A program made the translations under genes and the position numbers. A stretch of 44,552 bases of DNA from a virus: positions 1 through 44,552 of IMG/VR virus record IMGVR_UViG_3300049846_003143. One strand, written 5' to 3'. The notes under the pieces were generated by a model, which saw only the letters and a program-made list of their open reading frames with translations, had not been told where the DNA came from and searched no databases. Positions 30,753 to 38,431 of the stretch are shown here, piece by piece; the stretch's first letter is position 1; every line of letters starts with the position of its first letter.

Positions 30753-31391
30753 TTATTCGTTAACAACCGTTAAGGGTTGAGCAATGGTTAAAGGATCTGA
30801 CGAATCAAAAGACGTAGGCTCAATGCGCGCGAGACGATTGAGCGGTGAGATTAAAGCCGTGCATACTCCAGCCTGATAATAAGACCTGATGTTGATATAG
30901 GTGTTGCCGCTTGCTCCGATGATCTTGAATGCTTGAGTATTAGTTGGCCATGCGCTGTCGTTGGACAAAACGGTGTTCTTAATAATAACCGTCGATGGCG
31001 CCGCGTATGCATTGCCAAAACAATTGTCGGCGTCGAAAAGAACCTTAGTTATTTTCACGCGCGCACCGTCTCCATCATACGCTAAAACGTTTCCGCTGGT
31101 TTTATTGAACACCACAAGATTGAACGATGCGTAGTTGGTGAGAAACGTGATGTTGGATAGATCCGCACCGTTCGCGTCTTGCACGTGAAGCGTTGAAAGA
31201 TCGCCTGAAGCTGAGCTTCCGTCAGCACAGTGAATCGACACGACGCCTTTGGTCTTGCTGAGCGAGCACCCTTGCGTCGCGACCATTTGCTGAGGCGGCC
31301 CACCTTTTGGATTCTTGGAGTCTTGATCGGTCGACTCCTGTTCCTTGCAAGCCGTCAAAGCCAGCAAGCTAACTAATATTAACTGTTTCAT
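30753..31391 (-). CDS. Lipoprotein, 212 aa
   Basis: ATG 31391 follows GGGAGGG. The signal peptide (about 14 residues) ends LTAC with Lys at +2. After a polar linker come SKTKGVVSIHCADGSSASGD and a beta-rich domain with scattered Cys. The module C...G-x-V-x-I-x-C-x-D-G is known from bacterial surface proteins, so the gene may have come from a host. Surface display suggests superinfection exclusion or altered adhesion. The leader resembles that of the 90-aa lipoprotein next door, hinting at duplication of the leader. Confidence 0.75.
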   Translation of the reverse strand: MKQLILVSLLALTACKEQESTDQDSKNPKGGPPQQMVATQGCSLSKTKGVVSIHCADGSSASGDLSTLHVQDANGADLSNITFLTNYASFNLVVFNKTSGNVLAYDGDGARVKITKVLFDADNCFGNAYAAPSTVIIKNTVLSNDSAWPTNTQAFKIIGASGNTYINIRSYYQAGVCTALISPLNRLARIEPTSFDSSDPLTIAQPLTVVNE

Positions 31392-31404
31392 TTTCCATCC
31401 CTCC

Positions 31405-31419
31405 CGCGCATCTTGCGCG
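31405..31419. other. Short hairpin abutting the lipoprotein ribosome-binding site
   Basis: CGCGCA TCT TGCGCG is a perfect 6-bp inverted repeat. On the minus strand it directly precedes GGGAGGG (31405-31399), so it could affect ribosome access or act as a recognition site for the recombinase next door. Confidence 0.4.
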
Positions 31420-31443
31420 ATAAATAAAACCTATTTAAACCGC

Positions 31444-31461
31444 GCGTGTCAGCGGACACGC
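31444..31461. terminator. Hairpin at the end of the recombinase gene
   Basis: GCGTGTC AGCG GACACGC, a perfect 7-bp stem, spans the recombinase stop codon. The following minus-strand sequence is AT-rich with T runs at a distance (GGTTTTATTTATC). It may be a weak terminator or a recombination/operator site. Confidence 0.4.
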
Positions 31462-31961
31462 ATTATCCTTTTGAATTCAGCCGCGCTGTACGCGTAGTCG
31501 GCGTACACCATGGTGTTTTGAATATTCCGGTGCCCGAGCGCTCGTTGAGTGAACCGGATGTCCTTAGTCTTGTCGTACACCCGCATGGCGAACGAGTGCC
31601 TAAGCGAGTGAAACGGCTTGTTCACGGGTCGATACAGTCTCCATATTTCGCCGAGCCGGTTGTATGACAAGTCGAACGGGCGCTCGGGACTCAAGTCCTT
31701 AAGGCGCTTCAGCCCGTCGCGCACGAATTTCGGAACCACAACCGCGCGTTCGCGTCCGTGCTTCAGCGTCTCCAGCATGATTTCGCCGCTCGAAATATTG
31801 ATGTCATTCCAGCCGAGCGCTAAGAGTTCACTCGCACGCGCGCCGGAATAGAGCGCGGTTAGAATCATGACGGCGTTTCGAGTATCGATAAGCATCCGCT
31901 CACGCAGTGTCGTCTCAAGGTGAGACCGCTCGTCGGGGCTCAAAAACTTTTTTGAGTTCAT
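31449..31961 (-). CDS. Tyrosine recombinase, catalytic domain only
   Basis: 170 aa. All catalytic residues can be placed: Arg42 (GARASEL), Lys67 (LKHGRERAVVVP), His118-x-x-Arg121 (HSLRHSFAMR), His144 (LGHRNIQNT) and Tyr153 (MVYADY). Typical integrases are 300-400 aa with an N-terminal DNA-binding and core-binding domain; those are missing. It could integrate the phage, resolve dimers or invert a segment. It is coupled (ATGA) to a 79-aa gene that might supply the missing function. Palindromes beside its stop are candidate sites. Confidence 0.8.
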   Translation of the reverse strand: MNSKKFLSPDERSHLETTLRERMLIDTRNAVMILTALYSGARASELLALGWNDINISSGEIMLETLKHGRERAVVVPKFVRDGLKRLKDLSPERPFDLSYNRLGEIWRLYRPVNKPFHSLRHSFAMRVYDKTKDIRFTQRALGHRNIQNTMVYADYAYSAAEFKRIMRVR

Positions 31962-32197
31962 AATACTTGCCCGCCGCGAGTGTTAATTAACATGAGACCC
32001 AAGACGTCTCCCTTGTCTAGACGTTCCGCATCCCTATAGTGCTCGAAACGCGGCAACGTTTTGTGTGGAACCAACACAATCATTCGTTCCCACGCTAACC
32101 AGTCGGCCAACATTTGTGCGTTCACTTTGCCGTCGTATTCAGTGCCCTCAATGAAGCGGAAGTACAGGTCTCGGATGGGTTTCACTTTGGGTTTCAT
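31958..32197 (-). CDS. Hypothetical protein coupled to recombinase, 79 aa
   Basis: ATG 32197 and the stop at 31958 overlap neighbours by 4 bases. Basic N-terminus (MKPKVKPIRDLYFRF), then a helix (VNAQMLADWLAWERMIVLV) and a charged tail. It could be a small DNA-binding partner or an excision factor for the recombinase, inferred only from coupling. No family recognised. Confidence 0.55.
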   Translation of the reverse strand: MKPKVKPIRDLYFRFIEGTEYDGKVNAQMLADWLAWERMIVLVPHKTLPRFEHYRDAERLDKGDVLGLMLINTRGGQVL

Positions 32198-32478
32198 TTT
32201 GCACCGCCCGTGGCTTTTATAATTGCATCTTGTAGACGGGCTAACTCGTCCGCACTATTCAACCGTGCCGCACACTCCGGCGCATATTTAAATATAGCGT
32301 GCATCAATTTTTGTGCCGCCTCTAACAGTTCCGGAGCCGCCGCAATGAGACGGGCGTCCGATTCGCGGTGAACTGCGTTTCCTATTTTTAACATTGATAT
32401 TCGTCTACCATTAACAGCTTGCCAAATTTCCAATCCGTCTGAAGTCCATGGTCCCGGCGTATGTTTACTTTGTTTCAT
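32194..32478 (-). CDS. Phage protein of the KHTPGPW type, 94 aa
   Basis: ATG 32478 overlaps the end of the upstream gene and follows GAGG. The motif SKHTPGPWTSDGLEIW, then DARLIAAAPELLEAAQKL, is characteristic of a common small phage protein family of unknown function. The C-terminal half is helical. The length is normal for the family. Confidence 0.75.
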   Translation of the reverse strand: MKQSKHTPGPWTSDGLEIWQAVNGRRISMLKIGNAVHRESDARLIAAAPELLEAAQKLMHAIFKYAPECAARLNSADELARLQDAIIKATGGAK

Positions 32479-32647
32479 TGTGAACCTCGTATTTAGAACT
32501 AAACTCAATCACTTTAATTAAAGTATCCAGCGAACGGCTCTTAGATCGGATGACCGCGAACTTTTCGCCCGATTCACTCACGGCAAAACCCATGAGTGAA
32601 CCGATGACTTGCTTTGTTTTGATGTCGATGACTTGAGGGCTATACAT
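32465..32647 (-). CDS. Hypothetical protein, 60 aa
   Basis: ATG 32647 overlaps the end of the 253-aa gene; a longer frame begins upstream but would overlap it by 92 bases. The sequence is a small alpha/beta protein (YSPQVIDIKTKQVIGSLMGF, EKFAVIRSKSRSLDTLIKVI). No family recognised. Coupling at both ends supports translation. Confidence 0.5.
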   Translation of the reverse strand: MYSPQVIDIKTKQVIGSLMGFAVSESGEKFAVIRSKSRSLDTLIKVIEFSSKYEVHNETK

Positions 32648-33401
32648 AGAACACCACGCTTCCAAAGCCGTCGCGGCTGAAGCTATGCAAAGCGTTTTCA
32701 ACGTCGCGTTCCATTGATTCGCGGTCCACAACTTGATGTACAGCGACCTTCCGAGCGGCCCAATGATCGGCGTTGCCGAAATGTTTGCGTGGTATAACTT
32801 CGTAGTCTCGAAATGCGACGCTATTTTCTAAATAGTTTTCAAGACGTCGCTTGTCGCGCTTGAATTTATTTTCAGCGTTGCGGTCTTTGCGGTTCTTTTC
32901 GGCATTGATGACCGACATTTCGATCTTGTTTTTGGAAGCACGTTTCCCGAGCTTTGCCAAAAGCTTGAGTTGTCGTTCGAAGTATTGAATAGAACGTTTT
33001 GATTTAATACGAGCGTATTTGTTTTCGACTATAGCCGTTCCAAGCTCGGAAACGACGTGCTCTAAGGCGACATCAAGATTTTGCAAACCCTTAGGGGCCT
33101 CCAATTCAACGTATCTGATGCCAAGCATCGACAAGACCGAGCGCACCTTCGAAATATGTTTACAGGTTGTCGGGCTGTAGTTGTATGAATTCAATACGAC
33201 GCGCCCCTTGAGGGACTTCGTTAGTTCATACCAATCGTACGAATGTCCAAGCATCGTTTCGGCGTTAAAGTCTACGTTGGTCGCTTTGAATATGTTTAGA
33301 GTCTTGCGGTACTGCAAAGCCGGCTTGGTCTTCATATAGCCTTTTGCGGTCCGGGTTTGAATGTATCTTGCGATCTTGTTTAGTACTGTACTTGTCTTCA
33401 T
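32640..33401 (-). CDS. Unknown basic protein, 253 aa, first gene of the leftward unit
   Basis: ATG 33401 has AAGGAG upstream. The protein is very basic, with Lys/Arg-rich helices (TAKGYMKTKPALQYRKTLNI, KNRKDRNAENKFKRDKRRLE), and a central beta/alpha part (LKGRVVLNSYNYSPTTCKHI, SVLSMLGIRYVELEAP). No known domain was recognised. Its place at the head of the unit, next to a large palindrome-rich region, suggests DNA binding, perhaps an initiator or regulator. This is inference. Confidence 0.65.
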   Translation of the reverse strand: MKTSTVLNKIARYIQTRTAKGYMKTKPALQYRKTLNIFKATNVDFNAETMLGHSYDWYELTKSLKGRVVLNSYNYSPTTCKHISKVRSVLSMLGIRYVELEAPKGLQNLDVALEHVVSELGTAIVENKYARIKSKRSIQYFERQLKLLAKLGKRASKNKIEMSVINAEKNRKDRNAENKFKRDKRRLENYLENSVAFRDYEVIPRKHFGNADHWAARKVAVHQVVDRESMERDVENALHSFSRDGFGSVVFYV

Positions 33402-33495
33402 ATATAGTCTCCTTGTTTTAAGTCCCGGTCGGACTGTTAATTAATTTAGTTCACTCAACTCACAATATACTATTCGGCGCACCGCATAAATAACT

Positions 33496-33512
33496 TTAAC
33501 TAAATTAGTTAA
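33496..33512. promoter_or_regulatory. Operator-like perfect inverted repeat
   Basis: TTAACTAAATTAGTTAA: 8-bp arms around a central A. Partial copies occur at 33439-33451, 20140-20156 and 25930-25939, all in gene-free control regions. It could bind the XRE protein (19629-19868) or another phage regulator. Confidence 0.45.
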
Positions 33513-33740
33513 TATTTAATTGAGACATGGCCATGCCGATTCGGCCGCGAAACGAAATAGCGCGGCGCCCCCTCGCGAGTTAGCGCATTAGCTAATAGGC
33601 GCGCCGGCGCGCGCGAACCGTGTCTTTTGTTCAAATCCCACGTACTTAAGTCTAAGTATCTATTGATCTATTTGAAACTGAATGAGTGATTCTCAATTCA
33701 AGTCATCACTTGAGACGTATCATTCCTAAAATCTTTTATA

Positions 33741-33760
33741 GGGGAGGGAGGGGAGGGGGG
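33741..33760 (+). other. Perfect G-quadruplex motif
   Basis: GGGGAGGGAGGGGAGGGGGG has four G runs joined by single A loops. A CCCCTCC at 33777-33783 could pair with part of it instead. It lies just upstream of the terminase operon, where it could affect transcription, replication or packaging. Confidence 0.6.
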
Positions 33761-33837
33761 AGTCAAGTTGACGATACCCCTCCGAGCGTCCAATTTTTAA
33801 ATTTTTTTCAGTCGATCCGTTGACCTAGTACAGCATC

Positions 33838-34455
33838 ATGCCGTCAATTGTACGTATGCTTCCAGCCACATCACTACCGCTAGAGTCTACACGGGAATTT
33901 GCCCTAACTCTGTTGCGTGACGAATTCGCAAACGCAGCGCACTCGATACCTCCAGACATGGCTTCGATGAATCAAGATCAGTTAGAGGAACTGCGAAAAC
34001 CAACCGAAATTGACTATTTTTTGCGTAAAAAGCTGTGGATTTTGGTGAATTCTGCGCAAAACGGCGCGATTTCTGAGATTCACGGCGTCGATGTTTATAA
34101 AGGAGTTTGTTCGAAGCAGTTGTTCTACAACATTTTGAAGGAGCCAAAGCGAGTCGCGTGGCTTTTGACGGTCCCGCACACCGACCAAGAAATGGTTGAA
34201 GCGGCGTTAAACATCGGACTTCGGAACTTAATGAAGTTTGTTTCGAAGGAGCCAACCGCGGAGACGGCCGGACCGTTCATGAAGGCGGTGGAATTCTTGT
34301 ACAACCGCGTCCACGGTCCGCTGGTCCAGACGACTAGAAATCTCAACGTGAATGTAAACAAAAACCAGACGATTCCATCGCCACAAACGCCAGAGGATGC
34401 GAACAAACGTCTAGAAGAAATCAAAGCAAAGCTCGTAATTGAGGCGCCGAAGTGA
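33838..34455 (+). CDS. Terminase small subunit-like protein
   Basis: 205 aa from ATG 33838, the first start after an in-frame TAG; there is no clear ribosome-binding site, and ATG 33856 is an alternative. A helix-turn-helix-like segment (GVDVYKGVCSKQLFYNILKE) and helical C-terminus (PEDANKRLEEIKAKL) fit a DNA-recognition subunit. It directly precedes and overlaps the large terminase gene, the usual order. It would bind the pac/cos site, probably nearby in the region to the left. Assignment mainly from position and size. Confidence 0.65.
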   Translation: MPSIVRMLPATSLPLESTREFALTLLRDEFANAAHSIPPDMASMNQDQLEELRKPTEIDYFLRKKLWILVNSAQNGAISEIHGVDVYKGVCSKQLFYNILKEPKRVAWLLTVPHTDQEMVEAALNIGLRNLMKFVSKEPTAETAGPFMKAVEFLYNRVHGPLVQTTRNLNVNVNKNQTIPSPQTPEDANKRLEEIKAKLVIEAPK

Positions 34456-36002
34456 ATTTGTCGGCGCTGAGTCCGCAGGAGCTCGCGGAATTAGAAGACA
34501 TCTTAAAATTCCGCGAATCGCTCCCCCATCTTTATGGTTTTCCCTGGTACAAATGGGCGTATGAATTCTTCACTTCATACGAGCACGCGAATTTCCTGTG
34601 TGCTGCGAATCAAGTTTCGAAATCATCGACGCAAATTAGAAAGGCCATAGATTGGGCGACGGACCAAAAAAAATGGCGTGAGCTTTGGCCATCTTTGCTT
34701 CCTGGTCAAAAGCCGAATCAGTTCTGGTATTTTTATCCATCAGCGCCTGTGGCCACGGTTGAGTGGGAAACGAAATGGCTTCCAGACTTCATGCCCAAAA
34801 ACCAGAATGATCCTGTTTACGGTTGGAAGGACGTTTGGGATAAAGGGTTTATTAAACAAATCGAGTTTAATTCCGGCGTCACAATTTATTTTAAGACGTA
34901 CGCGCAAAAGTTAATTGATTTGCAGTCTGGTTCAGTTCACGCGGTTTTCCTGGACGAGGAAGCGCCTGAGCATTTGATGCCGGAAATTCAGGCGCGCTTA
35001 AGAGCGGTGAAGGGATATCTCCACGCGGTTTTTACGGCGACGATTGGTCAGGAGTATTGGCGAAGGGTTATGGAGCCCAAAACGGCTGAGGAAACGCTTT
35101 ATCCTCATGCTCTAAAATTATCGGTGTCACTTTATGATTCACAAAAATATATGGACGGCACACCGTCTCGTTGGACGGATGAGCGGATTGCTGAAGTTAT
35201 CGCCGAGTGCTCGTCGGAGGCTGAGGTACAGCGCCGAGTTTTTGGCCGTTTTGTTAAGTCTGGCGGTCTTCGCTTTGAGTCCTTTGATTTTGATCGCAAT
35301 ATGATTCATCCTCAGCCGGTTCAGCGCGTGTGGGAAAAGTATTCGGGCGTTGATCCAGGTAGCGGGGGTTTGAGCGGTCATCCGGCCGCGATCATTTTTG
35401 TAGCGGTTCGTCCGGACTATAAGGAAGGTTACGTGTTTCGCGGTTGGCGCGGCGACGGTATTCCGACTGCGAATCCTGACATTTTGGACAAATACCGTGA
35501 GCTCAAGCGTGACATGCTGATGACCAGTGCGGTTTACGACTATAAGGACAAGGATTTTTTCTTAATTGCGCAGTCAGCGGGTGAGGCGTTTGAAAAGGCT
35601 AACAAGACTCGGGACGAGGGCTATGGTCTGGTCAATTCTTTGTTCAAAAACGGGATGCTTAAAATTTTCCGCGGCGATCCGGAGTTAGATAAGTTGGTGT
35701 CGGAGTTGATGTCACTCTCGGCGACTGGAGATAAGAGAAAAGCGGCCGATGATTTGTGCGACGCCTTGAGATATTGCTGCATGGCAATACCGTGGGATTT
35801 TTCGGATGTCGGCAAGGATGCAGTGTCCAGGCTTCGTCTTGTTGATGATCCACCAGACCTTCGGTCTGAGGAACAGCGCTTGCGTGAACAAATGGTTGAG
35901 GACAGGCGAAAGTTTGCTTTAGGTATAACCGAAAAGGTTGACGATAGTTACGCGTCTGAGATTGAATTCTGGAACGAGTTAAATGGAGCCGGAAATGACT
36001 GA
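34452..36002 (+). CDS. terL: Terminase large subunit (packaging ATPase/nuclease)
   Basis: 516 aa from GTG 34452. The ATPase has a variant Walker A AANQVSKSST (51-60), Walker B AVFLDEE (164-170) and TAT coupling motif (195-197). The nuclease part has Asp301 (GVDPGSGG), Asp363 (YDYKDKD) and Asp433/Asp437 (AADDLCDALRY). It drives DNA into the head through the portal and cuts concatemers. In the Walker A loop Ser replaces the usual Gly before Lys. It overlaps the upstream and downstream genes. Confidence 0.9.
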   Translation: MNLSALSPQELAELEDILKFRESLPHLYGFPWYKWAYEFFTSYEHANFLCAANQVSKSSTQIRKAIDWATDQKKWRELWPSLLPGQKPNQFWYFYPSAPVATVEWETKWLPDFMPKNQNDPVYGWKDVWDKGFIKQIEFNSGVTIYFKTYAQKLIDLQSGSVHAVFLDEEAPEHLMPEIQARLRAVKGYLHAVFTATIGQEYWRRVMEPKTAEETLYPHALKLSVSLYDSQKYMDGTPSRWTDERIAEVIAECSSEAEVQRRVFGRFVKSGGLRFESFDFDRNMIHPQPVQRVWEKYSGVDPGSGGLSGHPAAIIFVAVRPDYKEGYVFRGWRGDGIPTANPDILDKYRELKRDMLMTSAVYDYKDKDFFLIAQSAGEAFEKANKTRDEGYGLVNSLFKNGMLKIFRGDPELDKLVSELMSLSATGDKRKAADDLCDALRYCCMAIPWDFSDVGKDAVSRLRLVDDPPDLRSEEQRLREQMVEDRRKFALGITEKVDDSYASEIEFWNELNGAGND

Positions 36003-36324
36003 AATGAAGTGGAAAGATGCGATCAAAGTCATAAAAACGGCTAAAAAACTTGGTGTCACGAAACTTAAGTTTGGTACACTTGAATTTGAAATTGAAAACG
36101 GCGAACCCTGCGCTCCCCGGAATGCGTCGAAAATTCCGAAGAAAAAAATCGCCGAAGCTGAAGCTCAAAATGCCGCACAGTTGGCGTTTGATGAAGCAAA
36201 GCTAGATCTTTCGGTCATGCATGTTGAAGATCCAGCTGGATTTGAGCAAGCGCTGATCGAAAAAGAGCTTGATGATGATCCAAGCGCAGGGGAACAGCTT
36301 GAAGAAAAAGCATACGTTAGCTGA
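35995..36324 (+). CDS. Hypothetical acidic protein between terminase and portal, 109 aa
   Basis: ATG 35995 is favoured by GGAG upstream; ATG 35983 gives four more residues. The N-terminal half is basic-helical (WKDAIKVIKTAKKLGVTKLK) followed by KFGTLEFEIENGE; the C-terminal half is acidic (EKELDDDPSAGEQLEEKAYV). Genes of this size lie between terminase and portal in related podoviruses; role unknown. Its 3' end overlaps the portal gene. Confidence 0.65.
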   Translation: MTEMKWKDAIKVIKTAKKLGVTKLKFGTLEFEIENGEPCAPRNASKIPKKKIAEAEAQNAAQLAFDEAKLDLSVMHVEDPAGFEQALIEKELDDDPSAGEQLEEKAYVS

Positions 36325-38431
36325 ACTTCGGGAAATGTATAAGGAGTCCGAGCAATGTGACTCCGAAGTGTTTTCCGAACAGCGATCAAATATTTTATTA
36401 GTCACCGGCAATCATTACAACAGAAAACATTCGCTTTATTGGAATAGGATTCGCGAGTCGCGGACGCTGACGAACGAGACTAAATTACGGTTAACGGCGA
36501 ATCATATTTACAGAGTCTCAAAAATTCGAAAGAATTTGATTTTGACTCATGCGCCAGGCGTACAGATCCTTCCGGCTCAAGAACAAGACTCACAATCGCA
36601 AAAATCAGCTGAACTTAACCAAGCGGTTTGGGAATTTTTAAAAGGCCAGCAAAACATGCGGCTTAAGACGCAGCAATTTGCATCGGACTATTTTGATTTA
36701 GGCGAAGTGTGCGCGAAAATCTGGTGGAATCCAAACGGTGGAGCGTTCAAGGGTTATGAGCAAGCGGTTGACGAGGAATCTGGTGAGTTGGCGGTTGATC
36801 CGGAGTCTGGCGAACCGGTTCCGAATAAAGACCGTGCGGTTTTTGAAGGTGCGCTTGAGATTGAGCGGTTTTTTTCGTTCAATTTACTTCGTGATGCGAA
36901 TTCAAAGACAATGGATGAGTCTCCGTTTTTGACTTTGCGAAAAATGACAAAGGTTGATCCTTTGCTCGCGATGTTTGATGAAGAAGACGAGCGCAGACGG
37001 TTTATCACTGAAGGTAAAGACGAAACATTCATCGTATTTGATGCCAACAAGCAAAACTATCAAAAAGAAAAGGGCATCACGACGCTTAAAGAAACGTATT
37101 TCAGACCGTCGCCATGTTATCCGATGGGTTATTACTACATTTGGGTTGATGGCGGAATTTTGTTTGAAGGCGAATTGCCGTTTGGAATTTTCCCGATCAT
37201 TTATGAAGGTCACGATGAGCAAGCAACAACCGCTCGTCACCGCTCACCTATAAAACAATTGAGACCTTATCAGGTTGAAATTAATCGCGCGAAATCTGCG
37301 CAGGCCGAAACACAGGTGACGATGGGCCAGGACAAAATCATTCTTCAGGCTGGTGCAAAGCTGACGCCTGGTGAAATTTTGCCTGGTGTGCGTGCTTATC
37401 ATGCGACCGGACGTGATCCGACTGTTCTAGAGGGCCGAACGGGCGAGCAATGGGTTAATTATATTTCCGCAAATATCTCTGAGCTTTACGACGTGGCGAT
37501 GATTCCTGAAGAACTTCAGGAAAAGGGCCAAATCAGTGATCCTTGGATGGAACTTTTCAAAAACATGAAGCAAAAGAAAAAGTTTGTCATGGACGCTGAA
37601 AAGTTCGAGGGGTTTTTGTGTCGCGTGGTGAGCACAGCTTTGGATTTAGCTCGTCATTATTTCCCTGATGAAATGTTGATTCCAGCGATTGGAAAATCTG
37701 AAGTCATTAACATCGCTGAGTTTAGAAACACGGACAAATTATCGTATAGAATCAAGGCTGAGCCCATGTCGGATGATATGTACTCGGTCATGGGAAAAAC
37801 GTTGATGATCAATCACGTTCTTCAGTATGCGTCTAACGGTTTGGCAAAAGAAGACATCGGTAAACTGGTTCGGTTGATGCCTTTTGCGAACGAAGAAAAG
37901 TCATTTGACGATTTTACTTTGGACTATGACCGTGCGGAAAACATGATTTTGCAGTTAGATCGCGGTGAGGCGCCTCGTCCTTTAAAGACGGACAACGGGC
38001 CTTATATGATTAAGAAATTGTCGGCTCGGACGGCAAAGCCCGATTTTCCGACTTTGCATGATCAGATCCAGGCGAATTATCAGAACATGATTGCGACTTA
38101 TGAATATTTGGAAGCCGAAAAGGCTCGTCAGCTTAAAGCCATGGAGGCGGATTTCATTCCGACCGATGGCCCAATGATCAAGGTCGCGTGGTACATTAAA
38201 GATCCGACCAATCCAGATCGCTCCATTCAAGCGACTTTGCCTGCGAACGCTATTAATTGGCTTGTTCAGCGCTTGAATGATCAAAACGGAGCCACGGCTC
38301 AGCTTATGGGTTTGTCGCAAGGAAATCAGGCTGACATCGCACAATTTTATGAACAGGGAAAACAACAACCGGACGCGGTTAGTGCAGGAATGCCGGGCCG
38401 TGCTCCACAACCAGGGGGAATGCTCCAATGA
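36299..38431 (+). CDS. Portal protein (P22-type)
   Basis: 711 aa from TTG 36299 with CAGGGG six bases upstream; ATG 36272 or 36275 are alternatives that add up to nine residues. The fold pattern of P22-like portals is seen: LTANHIYRVSKIRKNLILTH near the N-terminus, FASDYFDLGEVCAKIWWNPN, and a long helical C-terminal part (IKKLSARTAKPDFPTLHDQI, YEYLEAEKARQLKAMEADF). The C-terminus is Gln/Gly/Pro-rich. The ring sits at one head vertex, docks terminase and the adaptor. Length fits this family. Confidence 0.85.
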   Translation: MKKKHTLAELREMYKESEQCDSEVFSEQRSNILLVTGNHYNRKHSLYWNRIRESRTLTNETKLRLTANHIYRVSKIRKNLILTHAPGVQILPAQEQDSQSQKSAELNQAVWEFLKGQQNMRLKTQQFASDYFDLGEVCAKIWWNPNGGAFKGYEQAVDEESGELAVDPESGEPVPNKDRAVFEGALEIERFFSFNLLRDANSKTMDESPFLTLRKMTKVDPLLAMFDEEDERRRFITEGKDETFIVFDANKQNYQKEKGITTLKETYFRPSPCYPMGYYYIWVDGGILFEGELPFGIFPIIYEGHDEQATTARHRSPIKQLRPYQVEINRAKSAQAETQVTMGQDKIILQAGAKLTPGEILPGVRAYHATGRDPTVLEGRTGEQWVNYISANISELYDVAMIPEELQEKGQISDPWMELFKNMKQKKKFVMDAEKFEGFLCRVVSTALDLARHYFPDEMLIPAIGKSEVINIAEFRNTDKLSYRIKAEPMSDDMYSVMGKTLMINHVLQYASNGLAKEDIGKLVRLMPFANEEKSFDDFTLDYDRAENMILQLDRGEAPRPLKTDNGPYMIKKLSARTAKPDFPTLHDQIQANYQNMIATYEYLEAEKARQLKAMEADFIPTDGPMIKVAWYIKDPTNPDRSIQATLPANAINWLVQRLNDQNGATAQLMGLSQGNQADIAQFYEQGKQQPDAVSAGMPGRAPQPGGMLQ

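Larger units (their letters stand above)
33402..33837. promoter_or_regulatory. 436-bp gene-free divergent region (promoters, possible origin or packaging site)
   Basis: It lies between the leftward unit and the terminase-led late operon. From left: TTAATTAATTTAGTT (33437-33451), the operator-like repeat at 33496-33512, CATGGCCATG palindrome (33526-33535), GC-rich segment with ATTAGCTAAT palindrome (33587-33596) and GGCGCGCC, TCAAGT/ACTTGA inverted repeat (about 33697-33712), a weak promoter (TTGAGA 33710, TTTTAT 33734), the G-rich 33741-33760 tract and a T-rich stretch. A cos/pac or origin is plausible beside the small terminase gene. Confidence 0.6.

Noticed and set aside
33526-33535. CATGGCCATG palindrome as a gene start
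   Set aside because: The ATG leads to no sizeable frame; noted only as part of the palindrome-rich region.
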